Source: Alphaproteobacteria bacterium
GTDB lineage: Bacteria; Pseudomonadota; Alphaproteobacteria; Rickettsiales; JAFLCR01
Direction: 5' to 3'
DNA: 11,628 nt
Assembly: GCA_017302755.1 (NCBI GenBank)
Contig: JAFLCR010000057.1
Location: 1-11,628 of the forward strand
Positions 1-6,971 of the stretch are shown here, piece after piece. The notes under the pieces are model-generated. The model made no database searches, was not told the DNA's origin, and saw only the letters and a list, made by a program, of their open reading frames with translations. Made by a program: the position numbers and the translations under genes. Within the stretch, counting starts at the first letter, position 1. Each line of letters begins with the position of its first letter.

Positions 1-1187
1 CTCGCGATGGTGTCCGCGCCGTCGGTGCCGTAGAGCGAATCCGCGCCCGATGCGCCGGAGAGCGAGGCGCTGTAAATGCCGGAGACGCCGAAGCCGCTGA
101 CAGTGATGCCTACGTTGGATGTGGTGGAAACACTCATCATGCCGGTGACGAAGCCACTGCCGCCGAAATACCCGTTGGTAAGGTTCAGCACATGCGCGCC
201 GTTGCTGTTGAGCTGGATATTCTCAATACCGGTGACGTTGCTCATGACGCCCGCGCCGGTGGTGGCATTGAGCACGCCGCCGGTGAATTGCAGCAGGTCG
301 TTCCCCGTGGCGCCGGTGACGGTGTCGGTGATGGCAAGATCGGCGGCGGAACCGAAGAACGTGTCATCGCCGATGTCGCCGATGAGATTGTCGATGCCTG
401 GGGTAAGCGTGAAGGAGCGTCCCGCCGCGGCGGTGCCTCCCGCGCCGGTGGTGCCGCCGCCGGAAACGGGAGGCGTGACCGGCGCAGGGGATGAGGAAGG
501 CGGTGTAACCGGCTCCGGCACCTCAGAAGACGGGGGAGCGACGCTGACCGGTGGGGACTGCGCGGGGGCAGGCACGGGCAGGGGCGCGGGCGCCACATAG
601 CCCGGCCTCAGCTCGACCGGTGGCAGGGTAAGCAGTGCCGTGCTGGGAGTATCGTCGTTCTCCTCATCGTCCGTGGGCATCGCCTGCAGACGGTCGGGGG
701 TAGTGCGGCCATTGGTGTGCAGCACGCGCTCATCCTCTTCCTGTTGCCGCGCCGAAAGCGCATGCGCGTCTTCCCGCGCCAGCCACGATGCGCCGCTTCC
801 CGTGCCGTCCATGGGAACATGGCGGTTCGATGCGCTTTCGAAATAGAGAATGAGCTGTTCGTGATGCTCGCTTCCGCCCTGCGAGACGTGCATGTCCATC
901 TTGAAGGTTTTGGCGAAGCCGGGCGCGATTTCGAGCTGCACGTCCTGTAGCGCGGCCTGTACCAGGGCCGCGTCGCCGGTGATCGTCACCACGCCGGTGA
1001 CGGGATCGATATCCACCTGGATGCGTCCGTCCTGCGCCGCCTTCAGGCGCAGCGCGCCTGCTTCCGAGCTCGAAAGCGCGAGCTTCACCGTGACGGCGCC
1101 CTGATCGGTGATGTCCGCCTTGCGGCTGACATCGAGATGGCGGGTAATGCCCGGCCTGGCTTCCGAAGCTGAGGAGGTTTTGCTCAT
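1..1187 (-). CDS. RTX/S-layer-like secreted protein, N-terminal part (3' end beyond window)
   Basis: The minus-strand frame is open from an ATG at 1187-1185 to the left edge: 395 codons with no stop. There is no N-terminal hydrophobic stretch, so no Sec signal is seen. Residues about 20-100 look like a beta-sandwich repeat of the cadherin-like/VCBS sort found in large adhesins. Residues about 110-185 are charged, about 187-245 form a Pro/Ser/Val-rich linker, and from about 258 come Gly-Asp motifs (DNLIGDIGDDTFFG at 266-279, ATGNDLL at 293-299, GADSLYGTDGADTIA at the edge). These resemble the calcium-binding nonapeptides of RTX and S-layer-like proteins. Such proteins are known substrates of type I secretion, which reads a C-terminal signal that would lie outside the window. 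No ABC exporter is visible here. The ribosome site is weak (GGA about 4 bases before ATG). An in-frame GTG ten codons upstream is a less likely start. Function beyond a secreted or surface protein is inference. Confidence 0.85.
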   Translation of the reverse strand, partial: MSKTSSASEARPGITRHLDVSRKADITDQGAVTVKLALSSSEAGALRLKAAQDGRIQVDIDPVTGVVTITGDAALVQAALQDVQLEIAPGFAKTFKMDMHVSQGGSEHHEQLILYFESASNRHVPMDGTGSGASWLAREDAHALSARQQEEDERVLHTNGRTTPDRLQAMPTDDEENDDTPSTALLTLPPVELRPGYVAPAPLPVPAPAQSPPVSVAPPSSEVPEPVTPPSSSPAPVTPPVSGGGTTGAGGTAAAGRSFTLTPGIDNLIGDIGDDTFFGSAADLAITDTVTGATGNDLLQFTGGVLNATTGAGVMSNVTGIENIQLNSNGAHVLNLTNGYFGGSGFVTGMMSVSTTSNVGITVSGFGVSGIYSASLSGASGADSLYGTDGADTIA

Positions 1188-1251
1188 GAATCCAAGACTT
1201 ATGGAAGATGATCTCACTCCATTGTCCCGGAAAAAGAACAAAACACCCCTA

Positions 1252-1280
1252 ATTTAAAAAGTGATTTTAATAAAATTGAA
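1252..1280 (-). promoter_or_regulatory. Candidate promoter for the RTX-like gene
   Basis: The gap at 1188-1311 is much more AT-rich than its surroundings. On the minus strand TTCAAT (1280-1275) and TTAAAT (1257-1252) stand 17 bases apart, a sigma70-like arrangement with a poor -35 and a fair -10 box. A 13-base palindrome (ATTTTA-A-TAAAAT, 1264-1276) sits in the spacer and could be an operator or chance. The spacing and base composition are seen; promoter activity is inferred. Confidence 0.3.
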
Positions 1281-1311
1281 GATATTAACCCCCGATAACC
1301 GCTTGCCTGCT

Positions 1312-1938
1312 CTAATAGGCCACCGGCACGGGGTCGAGGCTGCGCCAGAGATACCAGGTGGCCACTGTCCGCCAGGGCCGCCAGGCTTCGGAAATTTTCT
1401 CCAGCTCCGCCAGGTTCATGGTTTCGCTATCGCGGTAATGCTTCTCCACCGCTTTGCGCAGGCCGATATCCGCGACCGGAAACACATCCGGCCGCATCAG
1501 GTGGAAGATGAGGAACATCTCCGCCGTCCATGTGCCGATGCCGCGCAGGGAAACCAGCTCCCGGATGACATGCTCGTCCTCCAGTTCCTCCCAGGCCATG
1601 GCGCCGAATTTTCCTTCGTGGAACTCCAGTGACAGATGCTTGAGATAAGCGATCTTCTGCCCGGAAAGTCCGTAACTTCTGAGCAGCGCCTCGTCCTGCG
1701 AGAGCACGGAATGGGCGGTAACGGGGCCAATTCCCTGCACCATCTTCATCCAGATGCTATCCGCCGCCTTCACCGAAATCTGCTGCCCGACGATCGAGCG
1801 CACGAGGGTCACGAAAGCATCGCCGCGGCTGAACAGCGCCTCGCCTTTATACTGGCGGATCAACCGGGCCATTACCGGGTCGTTGCGTGAAAGTTCCTTG
1901 CTGGCCCGGTTCCAATAATATGGATGGATGGCTGACAT
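1312..1938 (-). CDS. DNA-3-methyladenine glycosylase, AlkA-type (HhH-GPD family)
   Basis: This 208-residue protein belongs to the HhH-GPD base-excision glycosylases, which flip out and remove alkylated bases such as 3-methyladenine, leaving an abasic site. The helix-hairpin-helix is at about 126-146 (LVSLRGIGTWTAEMFLIF), followed by the FPVADIG segment; Asp157 aligns with the catalytic Asp of E. coli AlkA. WRPWRTVATWYLW at about 186-198 matches the conserved C-terminal helix of AlkA. FVTLVRSIVGQQIS at 42-55 is the usual N-terminal motif. It lacks the extra N-terminal domain of E. coli AlkA, so it resembles the shorter bacterial form. The start ATG at 1938 lies 3 bases after the stop of the upstream I78-type gene, so both are probably on one transcript. 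Exact substrate range cannot be read from sequence. Confidence 0.9.
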   Translation of the reverse strand: MSAIHPYYWNRASKELSRNDPVMARLIRQYKGEALFSRGDAFVTLVRSIVGQQISVKAADSIWMKMVQGIGPVTAHSVLSQDEALLRSYGLSGQKIAYLKHLSLEFHEGKFGAMAWEELEDEHVIRELVSLRGIGTWTAEMFLIFHLMRPDVFPVADIGLRKAVEKHYRDSETMNLAELEKISEAWRPWRTVATWYLWRSLDPVPVAY

Positions 1939-1941
1939 ATC

Positions 1942-2265
1942 TCAGCCGCAATACATACCGGCAATGTAACCTTGCTCGTCAAGCATCAGGTTGAGCCGTT
2001 CCGCGATGGCGTCCCGCGTTACGCCATCGCCGGGACGGATGATGCGGTTCCAAGGGGGCAGCATCGCCGGCGTGATTTCGCCCGGACCCGCCACGCGTCC
2101 GTCCGGAGCGAAGCGCTTGCCGATCCACGCCTGAGCCTTTGGATGGCACGGCACGGCGCGCGGCATGCCCTTGTGTGACGGCGCGTCCATCACCTGCGCG
2201 GTGGCGGGCTGCGCCAGCAGCAGGGCCGGGGCGAGTAGGGCGAGGCGAAGGAAGGCTTGCGTCAT
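1942..2265 (-). CDS. Small exported protein of the peptidase inhibitor I78 family
   Basis: This is a 107-residue protein with a clear Sec signal peptide (hydrophobic residues 5-18, likely cut after ATA-Q near residue 23). The mature part is about 84 residues. Its C-terminal half carries the I78 signature: IRPGDGVTRD at 76-85, ERLNLMLDEQGYI at 89-101 and a terminal CG. Cys40 and Cys106 could form the disulfide expected for a periplasmic protein. I78 members are known or predicted inhibitors of serine proteases of the elastase/subtilisin type; the target here is unknown. No good Shine-Dalgarno precedes ATG 2265, and the start lies only 25 bases from the large palindrome at 2291. It is followed at 3 bases by the glycosylase gene and probably leads that transcript. 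Confidence 0.85.
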   Translation of the reverse strand: MTQAFLRLALLAPALLLAQPATAQVMDAPSHKGMPRAVPCHPKAQAWIGKRFAPDGRVAGPGEITPAMLPPWNRIIRPGDGVTRDAIAERLNLMLDEQGYIAGMYCG

Positions 2266-2290
2266 GGGAGGCTTTCGTGCACAGGTTTTT

Positions 2291-2433
2291 AGGCATGGTT
2301 CTCACCTTCGCCATGCCTTGCTGCGAATGCCAGTTTCCTGCGCTTCCGGTGCTCACGTACTGGTGTACGCTGCGCGCCGGTTCTCGGAAACCGCCACTCT
2401 CGCGGCGGCCTGGCGAAGGTGAGAACCATGCCT
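2291..2433. repeat. 143-bp imperfect palindrome, repeat-like element
   Basis: The two ends, 2291-2313 and 2411-2433, are a perfect 23-bp inverted repeat. Inside them smaller paired blocks keep the same symmetry: TTTCC 2334-2338 with GGAAA 2386-2390, CCGG 2346-2349 with CCGG 2377-2380, and CGTAC 2356-2360 with GTACG 2365-2369 around a TGGT loop at 2361-2364. The whole could fold as one long bulged hairpin on either strand. The size and symmetry fit dispersed palindromic elements such as those described in Rickettsia and other alphaproteobacteria, or a small MITE. No other copy is in the window and no target duplication is obvious, so the repeat status is inferred. Confidence 0.7.
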
Positions 2434-2468
2434 GATCATAACCGAGAAACCTCATTTTTCAAAGCCGC

Positions 2469-3410
2469 ATGCCCCAGCCTTCCGACTATAAACTCGTCTT
2501 CATGGGCACGCCCGCCTTCGCGCTTCCGGCGCTGGAGGCGCTGCTGGAGGAAGGTTACGCCGTGGCGGCGGTCTACTCCCAGCCGCCGCGCCCGGCGGGC
2601 AGGGGGCAGAAGCTGACGCCCGGTCCGGTGCATGCCTTCGCCGAATCGCGCGGTATCGAGGTGCGCACGCCGGTGACGCTGAAAGACGCGGAAACGCAAG
2701 CCGCCTTCCGCGCGCTCGATGCCGATCTCGCCGTGGTCGCCGCCTACGGGTTGCTACTGCCGCTCCCCATCCTCGAAAGCACGAAGCATGGCTGCGTGAA
2801 CCTTCATCCTTCGCTGCTGCCGCGCTGGCGCGGCGCGGCCCCGCTGCAGCGCACCATTCTTACCGGCGACCAGGAAACCGGCGTCTGCCTGATGGCCATG
2901 GAGCAGGGCATGGATACGGGAGCGGTCTATGCCTGCGAACGCAGCGCCGTGGGCGAACGTGAAACCTTCGGCCAACTGCACGACCGTCTGGCGAAACAGG
3001 GTGCGCAGATGTTGAGGAAGCATCTTCCCGCCATTCTTGATGGTACGCTGCTACCCATTCCCCAAAGCGCCGAGGGCGTGCTGCACGCCCCGAAAATCCG
3101 CAAGGAGGAGGGGCGCATCGACTGGTCGAAATCCGCTCTAGAGCTGGATTGCCTGGTGCGCGGCATGAACCCGGCTCCGGGGGCATTTTTCCTACATGGA
3201 GAGGAAACGATCAAGGTCTGGGAAGCGATGCCCGAACCAGCGCCCACCTCCGCCATGCCTGGAACCGTGCTCGACGACCGCCTGCTCATCGCCTGCGGAA
3301 ACGGCACGGCGCTGCGTCTCCTGATCCTGCAACGCCCCGGTAAGAAAGCGCTTCCGGCGAGGGAGTTTCTGCAGGGATGCGCGTTATCCCCCAGTGCCAG
3401 GCTTACATGA
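2469..3410 (+). CDS. fmt: Methionyl-tRNA formyltransferase
   Basis: Fmt transfers the formyl group of 10-formyl-tetrahydrofolate to the amino group of Met-tRNAfMet, giving the initiator tRNA for translation in the cytoplasm. The protein is 313 residues, the usual length. VFMGTPAFALPAL at 10-22 opens the Rossmann-type domain. The formyl-folate site is GCVNLHPSLLPRWRG (108-122) with Asn111, His113 and the later Asp149 in GMDTG matching the catalytic triad. The C-terminal tRNA-binding domain starts near 205 and includes KIRKEEGRIDW. ATG 2469 is the only start giving the normal N-terminus, although no clear Shine-Dalgarno precedes it. Many alphaproteobacteria place def directly upstream; here upstream is the palindrome and then the divergent I78 gene. 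The stop overlaps the truA start. Confidence 0.97.
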   Translation: MPQPSDYKLVFMGTPAFALPALEALLEEGYAVAAVYSQPPRPAGRGQKLTPGPVHAFAESRGIEVRTPVTLKDAETQAAFRALDADLAVVAAYGLLLPLPILESTKHGCVNLHPSLLPRWRGAAPLQRTILTGDQETGVCLMAMEQGMDTGAVYACERSAVGERETFGQLHDRLAKQGAQMLRKHLPAILDGTLLPIPQSAEGVLHAPKIRKEEGRIDWSKSALELDCLVRGMNPAPGAFFLHGEETIKVWEAMPEPAPTSAMPGTVLDDRLLIACGNGTALRLLILQRPGKKALPAREFLQGCALSPSARLT

Positions 3411-4165
3411 TGCGTCGCTATGTCATCGTGGTCGAATATCTTGGCATTGGCCTGCATGGCTGGCAGATCCAGGAAAATGGCCCGTCCGTGCAGGGATTGC
3501 TGGAATCCGCCCTGGCCCCGCTGAACGGCGGCGTGCCAGTGCCGGTGACCGGGGCTGGCCGCACCGATGCGGGCGTGCACGCCACCGGCCAGGTCGCGCA
3601 TCTGGACATGGAGCGCGAGATCGAACCGGAAAAACTCGTTGCCGCCATCAACCACCACCTGAAGCCCGCGGCCGTGAGCGTGATCGGCGCGCGCCTGGCG
3701 CCGGAAGGGTTTCATGCCCGCTTCTCCGCCACAAAGCGCCATTACCTTTACCGCATCATCAACCGCCCCGCGCGCCTGGCGCTGGAGGAAGGGCGCGCGT
3801 GGCACATCGCTGAAGCGCTTGACGAGGCGGCGATGCGGGAGGGTGCGAAGCGGCTGCTCGGCCACCATGATTTCACCAGCTTCCGTGCCGCGCAATGCCA
3901 ATCGCAGTCCGCCCTCAAAACCCTGGACCAGCTTGACGTTGAGCAGCGCGGCGACGAGATCCGCTTCACCGTATCCGCGCGCTCTTTCCTGCATCATCAG
4001 GTGCGCAACATGGTGGGCACGCTGAAGCTGGTGGGAGCGGGTAAATGGCGGCCTGAGGACGTCTCCGCCGCCCTGGAAGCCCGTGACCGCGCGGCTGCCG
4101 GCCCCACCGCTCCGCCGGACGGGCTGTACCTGACCCACGTGGAATATCAAGAGTTTGGCTTTTAG
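3407..4165 (+). CDS. truA: tRNA pseudouridine(38-40) synthase TruA
   Basis: TruA converts uridines 38-40 in the anticodon arm of many tRNAs to pseudouridine. With the start at 3407 the protein is 252 residues, normal for the family. The catalytic motif GAGRTDAGVHATGQVAH begins near residue 49, with the nucleophile Asp54. RHYLYRI, HDFTSFRAAQC and the C-terminal SFLHHQVRNMVGTL are further family blocks. The ATG at 3407 overlaps the fmt stop as ATGA; ATG 3410 is an equally good start and gives one residue less. Both follow a CAGG motif. The frame stays open upstream to 3377, but those residues (RVIPQCQAY) overlap fmt and are not family-like. Translational coupling with fmt is inferred from the overlap. 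Confidence 0.96.
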   Translation: MMRRYVIVVEYLGIGLHGWQIQENGPSVQGLLESALAPLNGGVPVPVTGAGRTDAGVHATGQVAHLDMEREIEPEKLVAAINHHLKPAAVSVIGARLAPEGFHARFSATKRHYLYRIINRPARLALEEGRAWHIAEALDEAAMREGAKRLLGHHDFTSFRAAQCQSQSALKTLDQLDVEQRGDEIRFTVSARSFLHHQVRNMVGTLKLVGAGKWRPEDVSAALEARDRAAAGPTAPPDGLYLTHVEYQEFGF

Positions 4166-4232
4166 TCATAAAATTTTCCTGCCCATATCATAAAAACGTC
4201 AAGAATTCGTGGTGTAACGGCAGCATGTTAAC

Positions 4233-4236
4233 GGGA
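4233..4236 (+). promoter_or_regulatory. Ribosome binding site deciding the start at 4245
   Basis: GGAG lies 8 bases before ATG 4245 and 5 bases before an in-frame GTG at 4242. The normal spacing favours ATG 4245 as the start of the following gene. Confidence 0.55.
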
Positions 4237-4244
4237 GTGTCGTG

Positions 4245-5318
4245 ATGCAGTGTTCCGTATGGATTCCCTATGACTTGGATGGGTTTTTTGCTGCCGAAAA
4301 CCCCGCGCAGGCGTTTCTTGCCCTGCCGGTGAATCGCGTGCAGACGGGTGCAGTCTTCGAGCACCTCACGCAGCGTGAGGTGAACGATATCATGCGGCAA
4401 GCATTCGGCCGTCTTGCCGCATCCCAGTCCTCGTCTGTTGAAGTAATGCAATCATATGTGAGGGATGCCTACGAACAGCGGGGCGTGGAGTTGGGCATTC
4501 CACGTTCACCTGACAGCGCGCGGGATCTGGCGCGGCTGATCCAGACATTCACGCCGGTGCTCGAAAGAGTGAGTGCTTCGGGGAACGAACATATCGCCCT
4601 GGGTCTTTCGCTTGCTTTTGATCTCAGTAGCAGGGAACCGCAGCCGGCATTGGTGCATAGCGGCGGAACGTATCGTTATACGAACGGGCGGAATCTTCTG
4701 CAGGATTCGGCGTTTTTTGCGCACGCCATGTTGGAAGGCGCTTCACGTGCCGCGCAGCAGCTTCAGCGTGAGACAGAGGAGCATATCATTGGCGAAGGGG
4801 TGGTTTACGTCACCTTGCCGCCGCTGCGTGAGAGGCAAACTGCCGTCAGTGCCATGCGTATCGTGTTGGCTCCGGCGGAATATGCGTCGGTTGCCGTGAC
4901 GGACGCGGTACCTTCGTTTTTGGAAAACGGCGATATCAACCCGTCCGGCATGACGCCGCTCGTCACCGCGAGAGAGTCGCCTTCGCCCGATGCGGTGCTC
5001 ACCTTGCTTCTGGAGCGGGAATACGGCTTTGTTTTTGCTTCTGGCGGCCTGGTGGACATCGACGTGGTTCTTCCGCCGGAGTACCGCAGCATCAAACGCG
5101 GCATGTCGTTGGAAGCATCCGGAGAAGGAAGGATTGGGCTATATTACTGCCAATGGCATGCAGCTGAGGATGGCCTCATTCTGCAGTTTCGAGGCGTGGA
5201 GCCGCATATCTTTCTTGCCGCCGCCGCCGAAGCGCTGTGGGATAAGTTTACCCTCGTGAATCACGTGCCGGTGATTGAAGATATTCAGCAGCAGATGGCG
5301 CGTCAGCACGGCATGTAG
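4245..5318 (+). CDS. Hypothetical protein, 357 residues, no recognised family
   Basis: I do not recognise this protein. The frame is long, begins after a well-spaced GGAG and ends 3 bases from the convergent purK stop, which supports a real gene. It starts MQCSVWIPYDLDGFFAAENP. There is no signal peptide and no membrane helix, so a cytosolic protein is likely. Residues about 40-200 are predicted mostly helical, rich in Ala, Gln, Arg and Glu; residues about 190-320 look like alternating strands (GVVYVTLPPL, AMRIVLAPA, GLVDIDVVLPPEY, GRIGLYYCQWH, GLILQFRGVEPHIFL). I see no nucleotide-binding, metal-binding or catalytic signature. By eye its codons are less GC-rich than those of fmt-truA, which may point to later arrival or weaker codon selection. 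It lies 79 bases downstream of truA and may be cotranscribed or have its own promoter in the AT-rich gap. Confidence 0.75.
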   Translation: MQCSVWIPYDLDGFFAAENPAQAFLALPVNRVQTGAVFEHLTQREVNDIMRQAFGRLAASQSSSVEVMQSYVRDAYEQRGVELGIPRSPDSARDLARLIQTFTPVLERVSASGNEHIALGLSLAFDLSSREPQPALVHSGGTYRYTNGRNLLQDSAFFAHAMLEGASRAAQQLQRETEEHIIGEGVVYVTLPPLRERQTAVSAMRIVLAPAEYASVAVTDAVPSFLENGDINPSGMTPLVTARESPSPDAVLTLLLEREYGFVFASGGLVDIDVVLPPEYRSIKRGMSLEASGEGRIGLYYCQWHAAEDGLILQFRGVEPHIFLAAAAEALWDKFTLVNHVPVIEDIQQQMARQHGM

Positions 5319-5321
5319 CGC

Positions 5322-6386
5322 TCACTTCAGCAGTGTTACATGCCCCATCTTGCGCCCCGGCCGGGCTTCGCTTTTTCCATATAAGTGCAGCTTGGCGTTG
5401 GGCAGGGCGAGATATTGCGCCCAGGCGTTGATATCATCGCCTATGAGGTTCACCATCTCCGCCGGGCAGCGCAAGCCGGAGTCGCCGAGCGGCAGCCCGC
5501 ATACGGCGCGGATGAATTGCTCGAACTGATCGGTCACGCAGGCGTCGATGCTGTAATGCCCCGAATTGTGCGGGCGCGGCGCCATCTCGTTCACGAGCAG
5601 CGTGCCGTCCTCCAGCATGAACAGCTCCACGGCGAGCAGGCCGACCATGCCCATCGCTTCGGCCAGCGCCCGCCCCAGCCGCTCGGCCTCGCGCGCGGCG
5701 ACGTGCTGGACGTTCGCAGGCGCGCGCGTGATGTGAAGTATGTGGTTCTTATGGATGTTCTCCACCACGGGGAAGCAGCGCATTTCGCCTTCCACACCGC
5801 GAGCAACGATGACGGAAAGCTCTTTCGCGAACGGCACGAAGCCTTCGAGCACGAATTCACCTTGCGTGAAATCCACGTCCAGCGCATCGATATCTTTCTC
5901 CGCCGCGATTTTCCACTGGCCCTTGCCGTCATAACCCAGCTCGCAGGTTTTCAGGATGCAGGGAAAGCCAAGTTCTTTTGCAGCCGCCTTAAGCGATGCT
6001 TTGGAATCCACTTTGCAAAAAGGCGCGGTCTTGCCGCCGGAGGCGTTGACGAATTCCTTTTCGCGCAGCCGGTGGCGGCAGAGATAAAGCGCTTTTGCCC
6101 CTGGCCTAACGGGCTTGATCTTTTCGAGCAGCTCCGCGCTTTTTGCGGGCACATTTTCGAATTCAAAAGTGACGACATCCACGTTTTCCGCGAAGGCTTT
6201 AAGCGCCGCTTCGTCTTCATAAGCCGCCACCGTGGCGGCCGCGCTCACCTGTGCCGCCGGGCTGTGTTCCTCGGGCGTGAAGACATGCACGCGATATCCC
6301 AGCTCCGCCGCTGCCAGGGCGCTCATGCGGCCGAGTTGCCCTCCGCCGAGAATGCCGATCGTCGAGCCGGGGGGGATGATGGCCAT
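5322..6386 (-). CDS. purK: N5-carboxyaminoimidazole ribonucleotide synthase PurK
   Basis: PurK uses ATP and bicarbonate to carboxylate AIR to N5-CAIR, which PurE then rearranges, in de novo purine synthesis. The 354 residues match the family. GILGGGQLGRM at 11-21 is the N-terminal motif. DVVTFEFENVP follows at 70-80, the ATP-grasp core includes PCILKTCELGYDGKGQW, EGFVPFAKELSVIVAR and LLVNEMAPRPHNSGHYSID, and the end KMGHVTLL is typical. One oddity is residues 104-106, Arg-His-Arg, where relatives usually carry Gln-Asp/Asn-Arg before the EK motif. Its ATG follows the purE stop by one base, and its GGAG site (6394-6391) lies inside the end of purE, so translation is probably coupled. It converges on the unknown gene with a 3-base gap. 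Confidence 0.97.
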   Translation of the reverse strand: MAIIPPGSTIGILGGGQLGRMSALAAAELGYRVHVFTPEEHSPAAQVSAAATVAAYEDEAALKAFAENVDVVTFEFENVPAKSAELLEKIKPVRPGAKALYLCRHRLREKEFVNASGGKTAPFCKVDSKASLKAAAKELGFPCILKTCELGYDGKGQWKIAAEKDIDALDVDFTQGEFVLEGFVPFAKELSVIVARGVEGEMRCFPVVENIHKNHILHITRAPANVQHVAAREAERLGRALAEAMGMVGLLAVELFMLEDGTLLVNEMAPRPHNSGHYSIDACVTDQFEQFIRAVCGLPLGDSGLRCPAEMVNLIGDDINAWAQYLALPNAKLHLYGKSEARPGRKMGHVTLLK

Positions 6387-6387
6387 A

Positions 6388-6876
6388 TTACTCCGGAGTT
6401 TCCGCCACGGCGTCGGTCTGCTTCCGGCGCCAGGCCGCCAGGCTTGCCGCGGCGTCGTCGTCCTGCAGCCCCAGAATCGAGGCGGCCAGCAGTGCGGCGT
6501 TCTTCGCGCCCGCCTTGCCGATGGCGAGCGTGCCCACCGGCACGCCGGCTGGCATCTGGACGATCGAGAGCAGGCTGTCCATGCCGTTCAGATGTTTGCT
6601 TTCCACCGGCACGCCGAGCACCGGCAGCGTGGTCATGGAAGCGACCATGCCCGGCAGATGCGCCGCGCCACCCGCGCCCGCGATGATGACCTTCACGCCT
6701 TTGTCCGCCGCGTGGCTGGCGAAATCATAAAGCCGTTTCGGCGTGCGATGAGCGGAGACGATCCTCACGTCGTGGGCGATGTCGAGTTCGTTGAGAATGT
6801 CGGAGGTGTGTTTCAGCGTTTCCCAGTCGCTCTGGCTGCCCATGACGATGGCGATGGGGGCGGCTTTCTTGGCCAT
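6388..6876 (-). CDS. purE: N5-carboxyaminoimidazole ribonucleotide mutase PurE
   Basis: PurE converts N5-CAIR to CAIR in purine synthesis, acting as an octamer in the cytoplasm. With the start at 6876 it has 162 residues, the usual class I length. GSQSDWE at 13-19, SAHRTP at 41-46 (His43 is the expected catalytic His), GAGGAAHLPGM at 67-77 and the block from LPVLGVPVESKHL to GKAGAKNAALLA are all present. The frame continues 29 codons upstream, but MAKKAAPIAIVMGSQSDW is the family N-terminus and follows AAGGAG, so the longer form is rejected. It is first in a purE-purK operon whose products act in succession. No purine riboswitch is evident in the leader. Confidence 0.97.
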   Translation of the reverse strand: MAKKAAPIAIVMGSQSDWETLKHTSDILNELDIAHDVRIVSAHRTPKRLYDFASHAADKGVKVIIAGAGGAAHLPGMVASMTTLPVLGVPVESKHLNGMDSLLSIVQMPAGVPVGTLAIGKAGAKNAALLAASILGLQDDDAAASLAAWRRKQTDAVAETPE

Positions 6877-6887
6877 GATAGGATAGG

Positions 6888-6893
6888 CTCCTT
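6888..6893 (-). promoter_or_regulatory. Ribosome binding site deciding the purE start
   Basis: AAGGAG on the minus strand lies 11 bases before ATG 6876. This is a strong Shine-Dalgarno match and supports the shorter PurE over an in-frame start at 6963. Confidence 0.7.
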
Positions 6894-6943
6894 GTTCTTT
6901 GGCGTTCAAGCGCCACGCGCTTTCAGGTCGCGAAAAAGTGACA

Positions 6944-6971
6944 AAAATGCCATCGCTTATCAAAAAGTCAA
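6944..6971 (-). promoter_or_regulatory. Candidate purEK promoter
   Basis: On the minus strand TTGACT (6971-6966) is a near-perfect -35 box. CATTTT (6949-6944), 16 bases on, is a weak -10. A start of transcription near 6937 would leave a leader of about 60 bases. The leader contains a small TGGCG/CGCCA inverted repeat around 6900-6915. I see no PurR-type operator. The boxes are seen; activity is inferred. Confidence 0.35.

Noticed and set aside
76..600. 174-codon plus-strand frame rich in Pro and Val
   Set aside because: It lies opposite the RTX-like gene, whose Gly-Asp repeats and proline linker explain the composition.
1979..2455. 158-codon minus-strand frame covering the I78 gene and the palindrome
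   Set aside because: The frame overlaps the I78 gene in another frame and spans a repeat-like element; the I78 frame has a signal peptide and family signature.
3377..3406. Longer truA start inside fmt
   Set aside because: The extra residues are not part of known TruA N-termini, and the ATGA overlap at 3407 is the usual coupling arrangement.
2927..4150. 407-codon minus-strand frame across fmt and truA
   Set aside because: It is antisense to two certain genes, has no recognisable family and is of the kind produced by GC-rich codon bias.
5385..6686. 433-codon plus-strand frame across purK and purE
   Set aside because: It is antisense to the clear purine genes and rich in His, Arg and Ala, typical of a shadow frame.
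6877..6963. 29-codon N-terminal extension of purE
   Set aside because: The extension is not family-like, lacks a ribosome site and overlaps the likely promoter; ATG 6876 has a strong AAGGAG.
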